DNA of 64,000 nt. Source: Burkholderia seminalis DSM 23518 (GTDB lineage Bacteria; Pseudomonadota; Gammaproteobacteria; Burkholderiales; Burkholderiaceae). Position numbers and translations under genes: made by a program. The notes below the pieces were generated by a model that saw only the letters and a program-made list of their open reading frames with translations, made no database searches and had not been told where the DNA came from. The stretch is taken from the NCBI RefSeq assembly GCF_902832885.1, contig NZ_CADFDK010000001.1:682001-746000 (forward strand), given 5' to 3'. Of the stretch, positions 10,101-16,578 are shown piece after piece (within the stretch, counting starts at the first letter, position 1; the number at the start of each line of letters is the position of its first letter).

Positions 10101-10252
10101 CCCGGGTACGTCGCATAGATACTGACGACGGGCGGTGCGATGTCCGGGTACTGCGCAACGGGCAGCGCGCGGATCGCGAACATGCCGCCCAGCATGATGA
10201 AAATGGCGATCACCCACGCGAAGACGGGGCGATCGATGAAGAAACGTGCCAT
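7115..10252 (-). CDS. amrB: RND multidrug efflux transporter, HAE-1 family (AmrB-like)
   Basis: 1045 aa, the normal AcrB size. It begins MARFFIDRPVFAWVIAIFIMLGG, the first transmembrane helix. The proton-relay Asp pair of transmembrane helix 4 is present (GILVDDAIVVVENVE, about residues 405-406) and the essential Lys lies in SAKNAILIVEVAKD (about 934). The loop GPNGGMIFVTLKNW and the large porter domains are complete. It uses proton motive force to extrude drugs from the inner membrane and periplasm; Burkholderia AmrB is known for aminoglycoside and macrolide export. It is 15 nt from the adaptor gene and overlaps the channel gene by 4 nt. Substrates are inferred from homology only. Confidence 0.94.
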   Translation of the reverse strand: MARFFIDRPVFAWVIAIFIMLGGMFAIRALPVAQYPDIAPPVVSIYATYPGASAQVVEESVTALIEREMNGAPGLMYTSATSSVGMASLYLTFKQGVNADLAAVEVQNRLKMVEARLPEPVRGDGIQVEKAADNIQLVVSLTSDDGRMTDVQLGEYASANVVQALRRVEGVGRVQFWGAEYAMRIWPDPVKMAGHGLTASDIASAVRAHNARVTIGDIGRGAVPASAPIAATVFADAPLKTPAEFGAIALRTQADGSALFLRDVARVEFGGNDYNYPSYVNGKVATGMGIKLAPGSNAVSTEKRVRATMDELSRFFPPGVKYQIPYETSSFVRVSMNKVVTTLIEAGVLVFLVMFLFMQNLRATLIPTLVVPVALAGTFGVMYAAGFSINVLTMFGMVLAIGILVDDAIVVVENVERLMVEEGLGPYDATVKAMKQISGAIVGITVVLTSVFVPMAFFGGAVGNIYRQFALSLAVSIGFSAFLALSLTPALCATLLKPVSGDHHEKRGFFGWFNRFVARATQRYATRVGTMLKKPVRWLVVYGALIAAAVLMLAQLPTAFLPDEDQGNFMVMVIRPQGTPLAETMQSVREVESYIRKDEPAAYTFALGGFNLYGEGPNGGMIFVTLKNWKMRQAERDHVQSIVARINARFAGTPNTTVFAMNAPALPDLGSSSGFDFRLQNRGGLDYATFSAAREQLLAAGGKDRALTDLMFAGTQDAPQLKLDIDRAKASALGVSMDEINTTLAVMFGSDYIGDFMHGTQVRRVMVQADGLHRLDPDDVKKLRVRNARGEMVPLAAFTTLHWTLGPPQLTRYNGYPSFTINGSAAAGHSSGDAMTAIERIAAQLPAGIGYAWSGQSFEERLSGAQAPMLFALSVLVVFLALAALYESWSIPFAVMLVVPLGVIGAVLGVTLRAMPNDIYFKVGLIATIGLSAKNAILIVEVAKDLVAQRMSLVDAALEAARLRLRPIVMTSLAFGVGVLPLAFASGAASGAQMAIGTGVLGGVITATVLAVFLVPLFFVIVGRLFDVGPRRRGGARPAAMEGSQ

Positions 10253-10267
10253 GTTGGTTTGAACCGG

Positions 10268-11467
10268 TCAGGTTTGACGGGCGGCCGCCTGCGAAGCGGC
10301 CGCGGCCGGCGCCGCCTTCGACGGCGGCGACTTCTCGACGGGCTTGACGGCCGTATCGGGCGCGAACTGCGACGCGTCGTCGACGATCACGCGTTCGCCG
10401 CCCGCGAGGCCGCGCGTGATGCGCCAGTCACGGCCGCTCATCTGGTCGGCCGTGACCTCGACGTCCTTGACCTTGCCGTTCGTGCCGACCACGCGTACCG
10501 ACGTACGGTCGGCGGTGCGCAGCAGCGCGTCGCGCGGCACGAGGATCGCGCGCTGGTCGACCGCCGTGTCGAGCGCGATCCGCACGTACGCGCCCGGCAG
10601 CAGTTCGCGCTCCGGATTCGGGAACAGCGCGCGCATCGCGACGGTGTCGGTGGTCGGATCGACCGCGAGATCGCTGAACAGCAGCTTGCCCTTCAACGGA
10701 TACGCGGTGCCGTCGGCGCGCAGCAGCGTCACCGCGACGTCGTGCTGCGCAATGCCCGTCGCGCGCCCGCTCTTCACCGCGCGGCGCAACGCGTCGACAT
10801 CGGCGGCCGGCTGCGAGAAGTTCACGTAGATCGGATCGAGCTGCTCGACGGTCGTGAGCGGCGTCGCCTGGTCCTGGCCGACGAGCGCGCCTTCGGTCAC
10901 GAGCGCGCGTCGCGCGCGGCCCGCGATCGGTGCGGTGACGGTGGCATAGTCGAGCTGCAGTTGCGCACGCGCGAGCTCGGCCTTCGCCGATGCGACCTCG
11001 GCCTTCGCCTGCGTATCGGCCGCAACGGCTTCGGTATGGTCGCGCTCGCTCACCGCGCGGTCGCGCACCAGATCGTCGTAGCGGCGGCGCTTGTCGCTCG
11101 CCGCGAGCGCCGCGGCCTGCGCTTTCGCGAGCGCGCCCTGCGCGGCGTCGCGGGCGGCCTTCAGCGGCGCGGGATCGATGCGGAACAGCACCGCGCCCTG
11201 CTTCACTTCCTGACCTTCCTCGTAGGTGCGCGCGGTGACGATGCCCGCGACCCGCGCGCGCACTTCCGCCTGCCGGTACGCGTCGAGCCGGCCCGGCAGT
11301 TCGACGGTCATCGGCACGGCCGTCGGACGTACCGTCACGACGGTGGCCTGCTTCGCGGTCTCCGGCGCGGCGTCCTTGTCGCCCTTTCCACATCCGGCCA
11401 GGGCCAGCACGGCCGCCAGCGCGAACGGCGCCAGCCCGTGGCGCGACAGGGAGCGATTGTTATTCAT
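10268..11467 (-). CDS. amrA: RND efflux periplasmic adaptor lipoprotein (AmrA/AcrA-like)
   Basis: 399 aa membrane-fusion protein. The lipobox LALAGC gives an acylated Cys near residue 26. The order is lipoyl half (TVELPGRLDAYRQAEVRARVAGIV), alpha-helical hairpin (FRIDPAPLKAARDAAQGALAKAQ through ARAQLQLDYATVTAPIAGRARRA), then beta-barrel and membrane-proximal domains (VDQRAILVPRDALLRT). The C-terminus is an Ala/Pro/Lys-rich tail. It joins the inner-membrane pump to the outer-membrane channel. As the first gene of the operon, its promoter must lie in the 150-nt gap shared with the divergent TetR gene. Confidence 0.93.
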   Translation of the reverse strand: MNNNRSLSRHGLAPFALAAVLALAGCGKGDKDAAPETAKQATVVTVRPTAVPMTVELPGRLDAYRQAEVRARVAGIVTARTYEEGQEVKQGAVLFRIDPAPLKAARDAAQGALAKAQAAALAASDKRRRYDDLVRDRAVSERDHTEAVAADTQAKAEVASAKAELARAQLQLDYATVTAPIAGRARRALVTEGALVGQDQATPLTTVEQLDPIYVNFSQPAADVDALRRAVKSGRATGIAQHDVAVTLLRADGTAYPLKGKLLFSDLAVDPTTDTVAMRALFPNPERELLPGAYVRIALDTAVDQRAILVPRDALLRTADRTSVRVVGTNGKVKDVEVTADQMSGRDWRITRGLAGGERVIVDDASQFAPDTAVKPVEKSPPSKAAPAAAASQAAARQT

Positions 11468-11520
11468 GTGTGACCTCGGATCGTTCGCCGCCGATACAAT
11501 GCGGCGGCTCAGGGTGGCCG

Positions 11521-11543
11521 ATTATAATCAGTCACGACTGATT
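11521..11543. promoter_or_regulatory. Palindromic TetR-type operator with -10 box for the efflux operon
   Basis: A perfect 18-bp inverted repeat AATCAGTC-AC-GACTGATT at 11526-11543 lies between the divergent efflux and TetR genes. On the minus strand it is followed at once by TATAAT (11526-11521), a perfect -10 hexamer for the efflux operon. A palindrome filling the -35/-10 spacer is classic for a TetR-family repressor site. No good -35 hexamer is visible. The sequence is seen; which protein binds it is inferred from adjacency. Confidence 0.75.
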
Positions 11544-11617
11544 AAATACTTTCCGTTTCAATCTGACCGACACACTGTCTCAATAAAACGACAGCGAATT
11601 GTAAGGAGCTTCACGAC

Positions 11618-12268
11618 ATGGCCCGCAAGACCCGGGAAGAATCGCTCGCCATCAAGCACCGGATCCTCGACGCCGCCGAGCTCGTGCTGCTCGAGAAAGG
11701 CGTCGCGCAAACCGCGATGGCGGACCTCGCCGAGGCCGCCGGGATGCCGCGGGGCGCCGTCTACGGCCATTACCGCAACAAGATGGAAGTGTGTCTCGCG
11801 ATGTGCGACCGCGCGTTCGCGCGCACGTCGGAAGGCTTCGACGCGGGCGACGGCCTGCCGCCGCTCGCCACGCTGCGGCGCGCGGCGTCGCACTACCTGC
11901 AGGAATGCGGCGCACCGGGCCCGATGCAGCGCGTGCTGGTGATCCTCTATACGAAGTGCGAGCAAAGCGAGGAAAACGGCGCGCTGCAGCGGCGCCGCAT
12001 GCTGCTCGAACTGCAGATGCTGCGGATCACGAAGGCGCTGCTGCGCCGCGCGATCGCGGCCGGCGAAATCGCCGCCGATCTCGACGTGCACCTGGCCGCC
12101 GTCTATCTCGTGTCGCTGCTCGAAGGCGTGTTCGCGTCGATGATCTGGACCAACCGGCTGCGCGGCAATCTGTGGAACGACGCCGAAGCGATGCTCGACG
12201 CCGGTTTCGACACCGTCCGGACATCGGCCGCGTTGCGCGTTCGCGCGCAAAAATTGCCAGGCCAGTGA
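11618..12268 (+). CDS. amrR: TetR-family repressor of the efflux operon (AmrR-like)
   Basis: 216 aa. The N-terminal helix-turn-helix is clear: HRILDAAELVLLEKGVAQTAMADLAEAAGMPRGAVYGHYRNKMEV (residues about 15-60, in pieces), which is the TetR_N signature. The C-terminal half has the helical ligand-binding character of the AcrR/TtgR group. It is divergent from the pump operon with a shared palindromic operator, the usual arrangement for a local repressor that releases DNA on drug binding. A ribosome-binding site (AAGGAG) sits about 10 nt before the ATG. The symbol is by synteny with amrAB-oprA; loss of function would be expected to raise efflux. Confidence 0.85.
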   Translation: MARKTREESLAIKHRILDAAELVLLEKGVAQTAMADLAEAAGMPRGAVYGHYRNKMEVCLAMCDRAFARTSEGFDAGDGLPPLATLRRAASHYLQECGAPGPMQRVLVILYTKCEQSEENGALQRRRMLLELQMLRITKALLRRAIAAGEIAADLDVHLAAVYLVSLLEGVFASMIWTNRLRGNLWNDAEAMLDAGFDTVRTSAALRVRAQKLPGQ

Positions 12269-12406
12269 AAAACGTCGTAACAAATGCTGATTTAGCCCGA
12301 TTTACCGCACTGCGAAACGAATGAGCTGACCCTCTTTAAAATTTTTAACGTTTCCCGGAACATCGGTAGACTGACGCTGTCATCTTTCTTTAGCGTCTTC
12401 GTGATA

Positions 12407-12506
12407 ACCGGGTTCGACCCGGTATGCACGCCGCCGTTCGAAGCGGGCTCGCCCCGTATGTTGGGTCGAACGGAAACGACACAGGCCCCTGGCGGGGCCT
12501 GTTTTG
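12407..12506 (+). ncRNA. Candidate structured small RNA or leader RNA
   Basis: The 326-nt gap 12269-12594 has no gene. It starts AT-rich (TTTAAAATTTTTAACG near 12335), then carries three consecutive inverted repeats. Hairpin 1 is ACCGGG-TTCGA-CCCGGT (12407-12423). Hairpin 2 is a perfect 8-bp outer stem CCGTTCGA (12434-12441) with TCGAACGG (12466-12473) enclosing CGGG/CCCG. Hairpin 3 is the terminator described separately. This looks like a short RNA with its own terminator, or the 3' region of the TetR transcript. No Rfam family was recognised; the fold is read by eye. Confidence 0.45.
12482..12506 (+). terminator. Intrinsic terminator
   Basis: A perfect 8-bp GC-rich stem CAGGCCCC, 4-nt loop TGGC and GGGGCCTG is followed by TTTTGTT. 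It is a textbook Rho-independent terminator on the plus strand. It ends transcription from the TetR gene and/or from the candidate small RNA, so the M23 peptidase gene starting 90 nt later probably has its own promoter or is reached by read-through. Confidence 0.85.
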
Positions 12507-12594
12507 TTGCACGCCCGCCGCCCGCCCCGTCGCCGTTCGACGGATGAGCCGCCGGCGGCCCCTGCCCACACCCCTTTGAACCGCTTTCCTGGAT

Positions 12595-13869
12595 GTGGAC
12601 ACCTTGGTCAAGTCTGCCGCTACTCCTGATGCTTTCGCGCCCGGCCGCGCGCAGCGCATCGCGCGCGCGCTCGTGCCGGCCGCCGTGCTCGGCGCCCTCG
12701 CCGCATTCGGTCTCGCCGCCGCGCTGCCGGCCGTATCGCAACTGCCCGGCGCCGTCGATTCCGGCACGGCCGCGCTGCCGCAGCGCGTACTGTCCGACAC
12801 GCCGTTTCCGACCGCGCAGCATTTCGTGACGAGCGAACTCGCCCGCACGATCGGCGAGCGCAACGAACATGTCGATCTCAACGACCGCAGCCAGCAGCCG
12901 GGCCTGTTCGCCCCGCTCAGCGCGCACCGCAACGACATGCTCGGCTATGCGAGCCTGTTCCGGTTCGCGGCGCCCGAGAACCAGAACGGAATGCGCGCGG
13001 GCGACATCGAACTCACGCTGTCCGACACGCTGAACCGCCTCGACGTACCGCCCGAAGTGCGCATCCAGCTCGGCGATCTCGTCACCGGCAAGGTCGCGAT
13101 GCGCGCAAGCGCGCAGCGCGGCGACTACTACCGCGTCGCGTTCGACACGAACGACGGCACGCCGCGCCTCACCGCGCTCGAGCTGCGCGTCGCCGGCCGC
13201 ACGTTCGGCGCGATCTGGTTCCGTGCGCCGGGCGCCCAGCACGGCGCGTACTACACGCTCGACGGCGCGCCGCTCGAAGCGGCCGCGTTCACGATGCCGG
13301 TCAAGTGGACGCGCATCAGCTCGTTCTTCGGCGAGCGCATCCATCCGCTCTCGCAGGCGATGGCGTTCCATACGGGTGTCGATCTCGCCGCGCCGAGCGG
13401 CACGCCCGTCGATGCGGCGGCCGACGGCGTCGTATCGTTCGCCGGGTTCGATCCGGGCGGCTACGGCCGCTACGTGATCGTCGATCATGCGGACGGCTAC
13501 TCGACCTACTACGCGCACCTGTCCGCGTTCGCGCGCGGGCTCAAGGTCGGCGAAACCGTCAAGCAGGGCCAGCGCATCGGCTCGGTCGGGATGACGGGCG
13601 CCGCCACGGGCCCGCACCTGCATTTCGAGGTGCGTGTCGCGAACGATCCGGTCGACCCGCTCGTCACGCTCGCCAGCGCGCAGACGGCGCTGTCTGACAT
13701 GCAGCTCACCGCGTTCCGCCAGGAAGCCGCGCAATGGCGCTTCCGCCTCGCGTCGATCAATACGGCGCCGTTCGGGTTCGCGCAGAACGACGGGCCGCTG
13801 TGGGGCGATTTCGCGACCGACAAATCGACGCTGCGCGCGGTCTTCAATACGCACTACTCGGCGTCGTAA
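12595..13869 (+). CDS. Periplasmic M23 (LytM-type) metallopeptidase
   Basis: 424 aa with a GTG start. An N-terminal hydrophobic segment (about residues 21-45, LVPAAVLGALAAFGLAAALPAV) anchors or exports it. The C-terminal half is a peptidase M23 domain with zinc ligands in HTGVD (about 259-263) and HLHFE (about 341-345), and the lipoyl-like turn FDPGGYGRYVIVDHADGYSTYYAHL. Such proteins cut peptidoglycan cross-links or, if degenerate, activate amidases; both catalytic motifs look intact here. It resembles MepM/YebA-type endopeptidases in length and layout. An overlapping ATG exists in another frame; no strong ribosome-binding site is seen for the GTG. Confidence 0.88.
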   Translation: MDTLVKSAATPDAFAPGRAQRIARALVPAAVLGALAAFGLAAALPAVSQLPGAVDSGTAALPQRVLSDTPFPTAQHFVTSELARTIGERNEHVDLNDRSQQPGLFAPLSAHRNDMLGYASLFRFAAPENQNGMRAGDIELTLSDTLNRLDVPPEVRIQLGDLVTGKVAMRASAQRGDYYRVAFDTNDGTPRLTALELRVAGRTFGAIWFRAPGAQHGAYYTLDGAPLEAAAFTMPVKWTRISSFFGERIHPLSQAMAFHTGVDLAAPSGTPVDAAADGVVSFAGFDPGGYGRYVIVDHADGYSTYYAHLSAFARGLKVGETVKQGQRIGSVGMTGAATGPHLHFEVRVANDPVDPLVTLASAQTALSDMQLTAFRQEAAQWRFRLASINTAPFGFAQNDGPLWGDFATDKSTLRAVFNTHYSAS

Positions 13870-13897
13870 CGCGCGTGCCGCTGCGTCCGGCGCGCCG

Positions 13898-14626
13898 TTA
13901 CTGCGCGGGTTCCGTGCACTCCGCCGCCTGCACGGCGCGTTGCGCGCGCGGGCGGCGCGACAGCAGCCAGCGTGCCGCGCCGTCGAGCGACGTGCACAGC
14001 ACCAGATAGATCACCGCGACGAACAGGAAGATCGGCGCCGGATACACCATCAGCCGGTTGTTCACCTGCGTCGCGACGAACGACAGCTCCGGCACGCCGA
14101 CGATATACGCGAGCGACGTGTCCTTCACGAGCGCGACCCACTGGTTGACGAACGACGGCGTCATGATCCGGATCGCCTGCGGCAGCAGCACGTAGCGCAC
14201 CGTCTGCCAGCGCGTGAGCCCGAGCGACAGCCCGGCCTGCCATTGCCCGTCACCCGCCGCGACGATGCCCGCATGCACCGCATGCGCGAGATACGCGCCG
14301 CCGATCAGGGCAAGCGCGCACACGACCGTCGCGAGCCCCGGCACGTCCATGTGCAGCAGCACGGGCATCAGGAAATACGTCCAGAAGATCAGCATCAGCA
14401 CCGGAATCGCGCGGAAGAAGCCGATGAACGCGAGCAACAGCACGCGTGCCGGGCCGCGTGCGAGTGCCATCGCGACGCCGAGCGCGACACCGAGCACCGC
14501 CGACGCGATGGCGGACGCGATCGCCAGCACCAGCGACAGCGCGGCACCGCCCAGCGGGCCGTCGGGATATGCGCCGACGAGCAGGTACGGCAGGTTGGAG
14601 AGGAGCAGCGAAAGGTCCATCGTCAC
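13898..14626 (-). CDS. Amino-acid ABC transporter permease (GltK/HisM family)
   Basis: 242 aa polar amino-acid permease. It has five or so hydrophobic segments and the binding-protein-dependent transport motif (GLSLGLTRWQTVRYVLLPQAIRIMTPSFVNQ, residues about 135-165), the EAA loop that contacts the ATPase. It starts with GTG overlapping the TGA of the partner permease, or at the ATG two codons later. With the upstream permease and binding protein it makes the membrane part of a glutamate/aspartate-type importer. No ATPase gene follows: the next gene is the divergent-facing peptidase end. Confidence 0.88.
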   Translation of the reverse strand: MTMDLSLLLSNLPYLLVGAYPDGPLGGAALSLVLAIASAIASAVLGVALGVAMALARGPARVLLLAFIGFFRAIPVLMLIFWTYFLMPVLLHMDVPGLATVVCALALIGGAYLAHAVHAGIVAAGDGQWQAGLSLGLTRWQTVRYVLLPQAIRIMTPSFVNQWVALVKDTSLAYIVGVPELSFVATQVNNRLMVYPAPIFLFVAVIYLVLCTSLDGAARWLLSRRPRAQRAVQAAECTEPAQ

Positions 14627-15345
14627 CGCCCCGCGCCGAGCCGGTCACGCCATTGCGTGGCCGCGTACGCACCGGCCTCGATCGCGGCCACCGCCGCGAC
14701 GTACAGCAGCGTCGCGACGCCGAACGCGGCGAAGGTCTTGAACGTCTCGGTCTCGACCTGCCTGGACGCATACGACAGCTCGGCCACGCCGATCGCCATC
14801 GCGAGCGACGAGTTCTTCACGAGATTCATGTACTGGCCGAACAACGGCGGCAACGCGATCCGCACGGCCTGCGGCAGCACCACGTAGCGCAGCGACTGCA
14901 TCGGCGTGAGGCCGAGCGCGGCGGCCGCGTCATGCTGCGCGCGCCGCACGCCGCGCAGGCCGGCTTCGCACTCCTCGGCGACGAACGCGGCCGTGTAGGC
15001 GCTCAACCCGACCCAGCCCGCGACGAATTCGAACGACGGCCACGCGAGCGTGAACGGACCGGCGCTCACCGCATGGCGCGCATTCAGCCACGCGATCCAC
15101 GTGTCGGGCAGCAACGACGCGACGCCGAAATACCAGAACAGCAACTGCACGAGCAGCGGCGTGTTGCGAAATGCGACGATGTACGCGGCGGCGGCCGCGC
15201 GCGGTGCCGCGCCGCGTGCATGACGCATGACGGCGAGCAGCAGCCCGCCGACGGTCGCCGCAACGGCCGACGCGGCCGCGAGACCGAGCGTCAGCAGGAA
15301 GCCCTGCCAGAGCCAGGACAGATATTTGGGAGCCAACCCGAGCAT
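14623..15345 (-). CDS. Amino-acid ABC transporter permease (GltJ/HisQ family)
   Basis: 240 aa. It begins MLGLAPKYLSWLWQGFLLTLGLA. It carries the HisMQ-type features NTPLLVQLLFWYFG and the EAA loop GLTPMQSLRYVVLPQAVRIALPPLFGQYMNLVKNSSLAMAIG. The long insertion between helices (SLLPDTWIAWLNARHAVSAG) is typical of GltJ. It pairs with the following permease (4-nt overlap). The frame stays open far upstream, but the MLG start fits the family and lies 101 nt after the binding-protein stop, beyond a hairpin. Confidence 0.88.
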   Translation of the reverse strand: MLGLAPKYLSWLWQGFLLTLGLAAASAVAATVGGLLLAVMRHARGAAPRAAAAAYIVAFRNTPLLVQLLFWYFGVASLLPDTWIAWLNARHAVSAGPFTLAWPSFEFVAGWVGLSAYTAAFVAEECEAGLRGVRRAQHDAAAALGLTPMQSLRYVVLPQAVRIALPPLFGQYMNLVKNSSLAMAIGVAELSYASRQVETETFKTFAAFGVATLLYVAAVAAIEAGAYAATQWRDRLGAGR

Positions 15346-15389
15346 GTCGTATGACGGGCGCGAAACGCGCGATCGAAAGAAAACGAAAA

Positions 15390-15426
15390 GCGCCGCGACG
15401 CCGGTATCCCGGCGCTCACGCGGCGC
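15390..15426 (-). terminator. Nested stem-loop after the amino-acid binding-protein gene
   Basis: An outer perfect 8-bp repeat (GCGCCGCG at 15390-15397 with CGCGGCGC at 15419-15426) encloses an inner 6-bp stem CGCCGG-tatc-CCGGCG. On the minus-strand transcript it is followed by CTTTTCGTTTTC. It lies 20 nt past the binding-protein stop. It probably acts as a partial terminator or mRNA stabiliser that makes the binding protein more abundant than the permeases. Confidence 0.65.
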
Positions 15427-15446
15427 ACGTGCGGCCGGAGCCTGAA

Positions 15447-16262
15447 TCAGGTCTTGTCGCCGATGCGGAAGATGCGCGTGAGCGGCGTCTTCGTCGTCGG
15501 CCCGAACCACGCGTCGTAGATCTGCGTCGCGCGGCCGTTCGCCTCGAGGCCCTTCAGCGTGTCGTTGACGAAGCCGAGCAGGCGCGTCTCGCCCTTCGGC
15601 ACGCCGACGCCCATGTAGTCGTTCGAGATCGTGAATGCCGGGATCTCGTAGTTCTGCTTGTCGGGCACATTCGCGAGCAGGCCGATCAGCTTCGGGCCGT
15701 CCTGCGTGATCGCCTGCACGTTGCCGGCGCGCAGCGCGGCGAATGCGAACGGCGTATCGTCGTACGCGACGATCGTCGCCTTCGGGAATTTCTCGCGCAG
15801 CGTGATCTCGTTGGTCGTGCCCTTGTCCGCGCCGACGCGCAGGCCGTTCAGCTGGTCGGCCGATTTCAGCACGCCCTTCTTCGCGAGAAACTGCTGGCCC
15901 GACGAGAAATACGGAATGCTGAAGTCGACCTGCTTCGCACGCTCGTCGGTGATCGTGAAGTTCGCGAGCACGAGATCGACCTTGCCGGACGTCAGGAACG
16001 GGATGCGGTTCGCGGGATTGGTCGGCTGCAGTTGCAGCTTCACGCCGAGCTTGTCGGCGAGCGCCTTCGCGTAGTCGACGTCGAGGCCGACGATGTGGTT
16101 GTTCTTCGCGTCGACATAACCGAACGGCGGGTTGCTGTCGAACGTCGCGACGCGCAGCACGCCGGCCTTCTTGATGTCGTCGAGCCGGTCCGCATGCGCG
16201 ACGGTGCCTGCGGTGATGAGCGCGGCCCCGACGAGCCACGTAGCGAGAGTGTGGAATTTCAT
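15447..16262 (-). CDS. Periplasmic amino-acid-binding protein (GltI/family 3 SBP)
   Basis: 271 aa with a 24-aa signal peptide (MKFHTLATWLVGAALITAGTVAHA). The mature protein is a family 3 solute-binding protein: DIKKAGVLRVATFDSNPPFGYVDAKN, then VGLDVDYAKALADKLGVKLQL, VDLVLANFTITDERAKQVDFSIPYF and the ligand-site GADKGTTNE. It captures a polar amino acid in the periplasm; FDSNPPFGY and the interdomain sequence fit the glutamate/aspartate/cystine groups, but the exact ligand cannot be read. The MKF start is chosen over a longer frame because it begins the signal peptide. First gene of a three-gene minus-strand unit. Confidence 0.9.
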   Translation of the reverse strand: MKFHTLATWLVGAALITAGTVAHADRLDDIKKAGVLRVATFDSNPPFGYVDAKNNHIVGLDVDYAKALADKLGVKLQLQPTNPANRIPFLTSGKVDLVLANFTITDERAKQVDFSIPYFSSGQQFLAKKGVLKSADQLNGLRVGADKGTTNEITLREKFPKATIVAYDDTPFAFAALRAGNVQAITQDGPKLIGLLANVPDKQNYEIPAFTISNDYMGVGVPKGETRLLGFVNDTLKGLEANGRATQIYDAWFGPTTKTPLTRIFRIGDKT

Positions 16263-16442
16263 GAGCACGACCTGATTTGTTATGAAGGCCGCCGCGGATC
16301 GCGCGGCGGCCCGGTTCGAAGAACATCGCGACGCAGTGTGTCGCCGCGAAGCCGCTAACGTAGCAGCGCGTGCGGCGAATCCGAACCAACAAATGGTGCT
16401 TTGCTCTGCGGGTTTCGTGATGAGGCGCGCGGTACGGCGCAC

Positions 16443-16473
16443 AAAAAAAAGACGCCCGCTGCACGCAGCGGGC
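16443..16473 (-). terminator. Intrinsic terminator of the agmatine operon
   Basis: A 9-bp perfect stem GCCCGCTGC-ac-GCAGCGGGC has an eight-A run beside it on the plus strand, which is a run of T on the minus strand after the hairpin. It lies 106 nt beyond the stop of the last agmatine-deiminase paralogue and separates this operon from the amino-acid transporter genes downstream. Confidence 0.9.
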
Positions 16474-16578
16474 GCGAATCCCAGTCAAGGAGGTGTCACA
16501 CGAACTACAGGCCCAGATTAAGGAATTCGCGTGAAACGGACAACGAATCGATTTCCATATCGATATGACGCGACACGC

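Noticed and set aside
5655-10217. A very long minus-strand frame of about 1520 codons
   Set aside because: Only the part from 7118 down is the outer-membrane lipoprotein. The upstream part is a GC-rich frame lying over the pump gene and has no domain sense.
7007-11473. A plus-strand frame of about 1488 codons opposite the efflux genes
   Set aside because: It is the antisense shadow of three confident efflux genes, Arg/His-rich with no domain.
12407-12423. tRNA T-arm-like sequence around ttcga
   Set aside because: No acceptor stem, D arm or anticodon arm could be built around it; the symmetric stem is better explained as a hairpin.
14623-16488. A frame running from the second permease into the binding-protein gene, which could suggest a fusion
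   Set aside because: The frame crosses the true binding-protein gene out of phase. The permease begins at 15345 with a normal membrane start.
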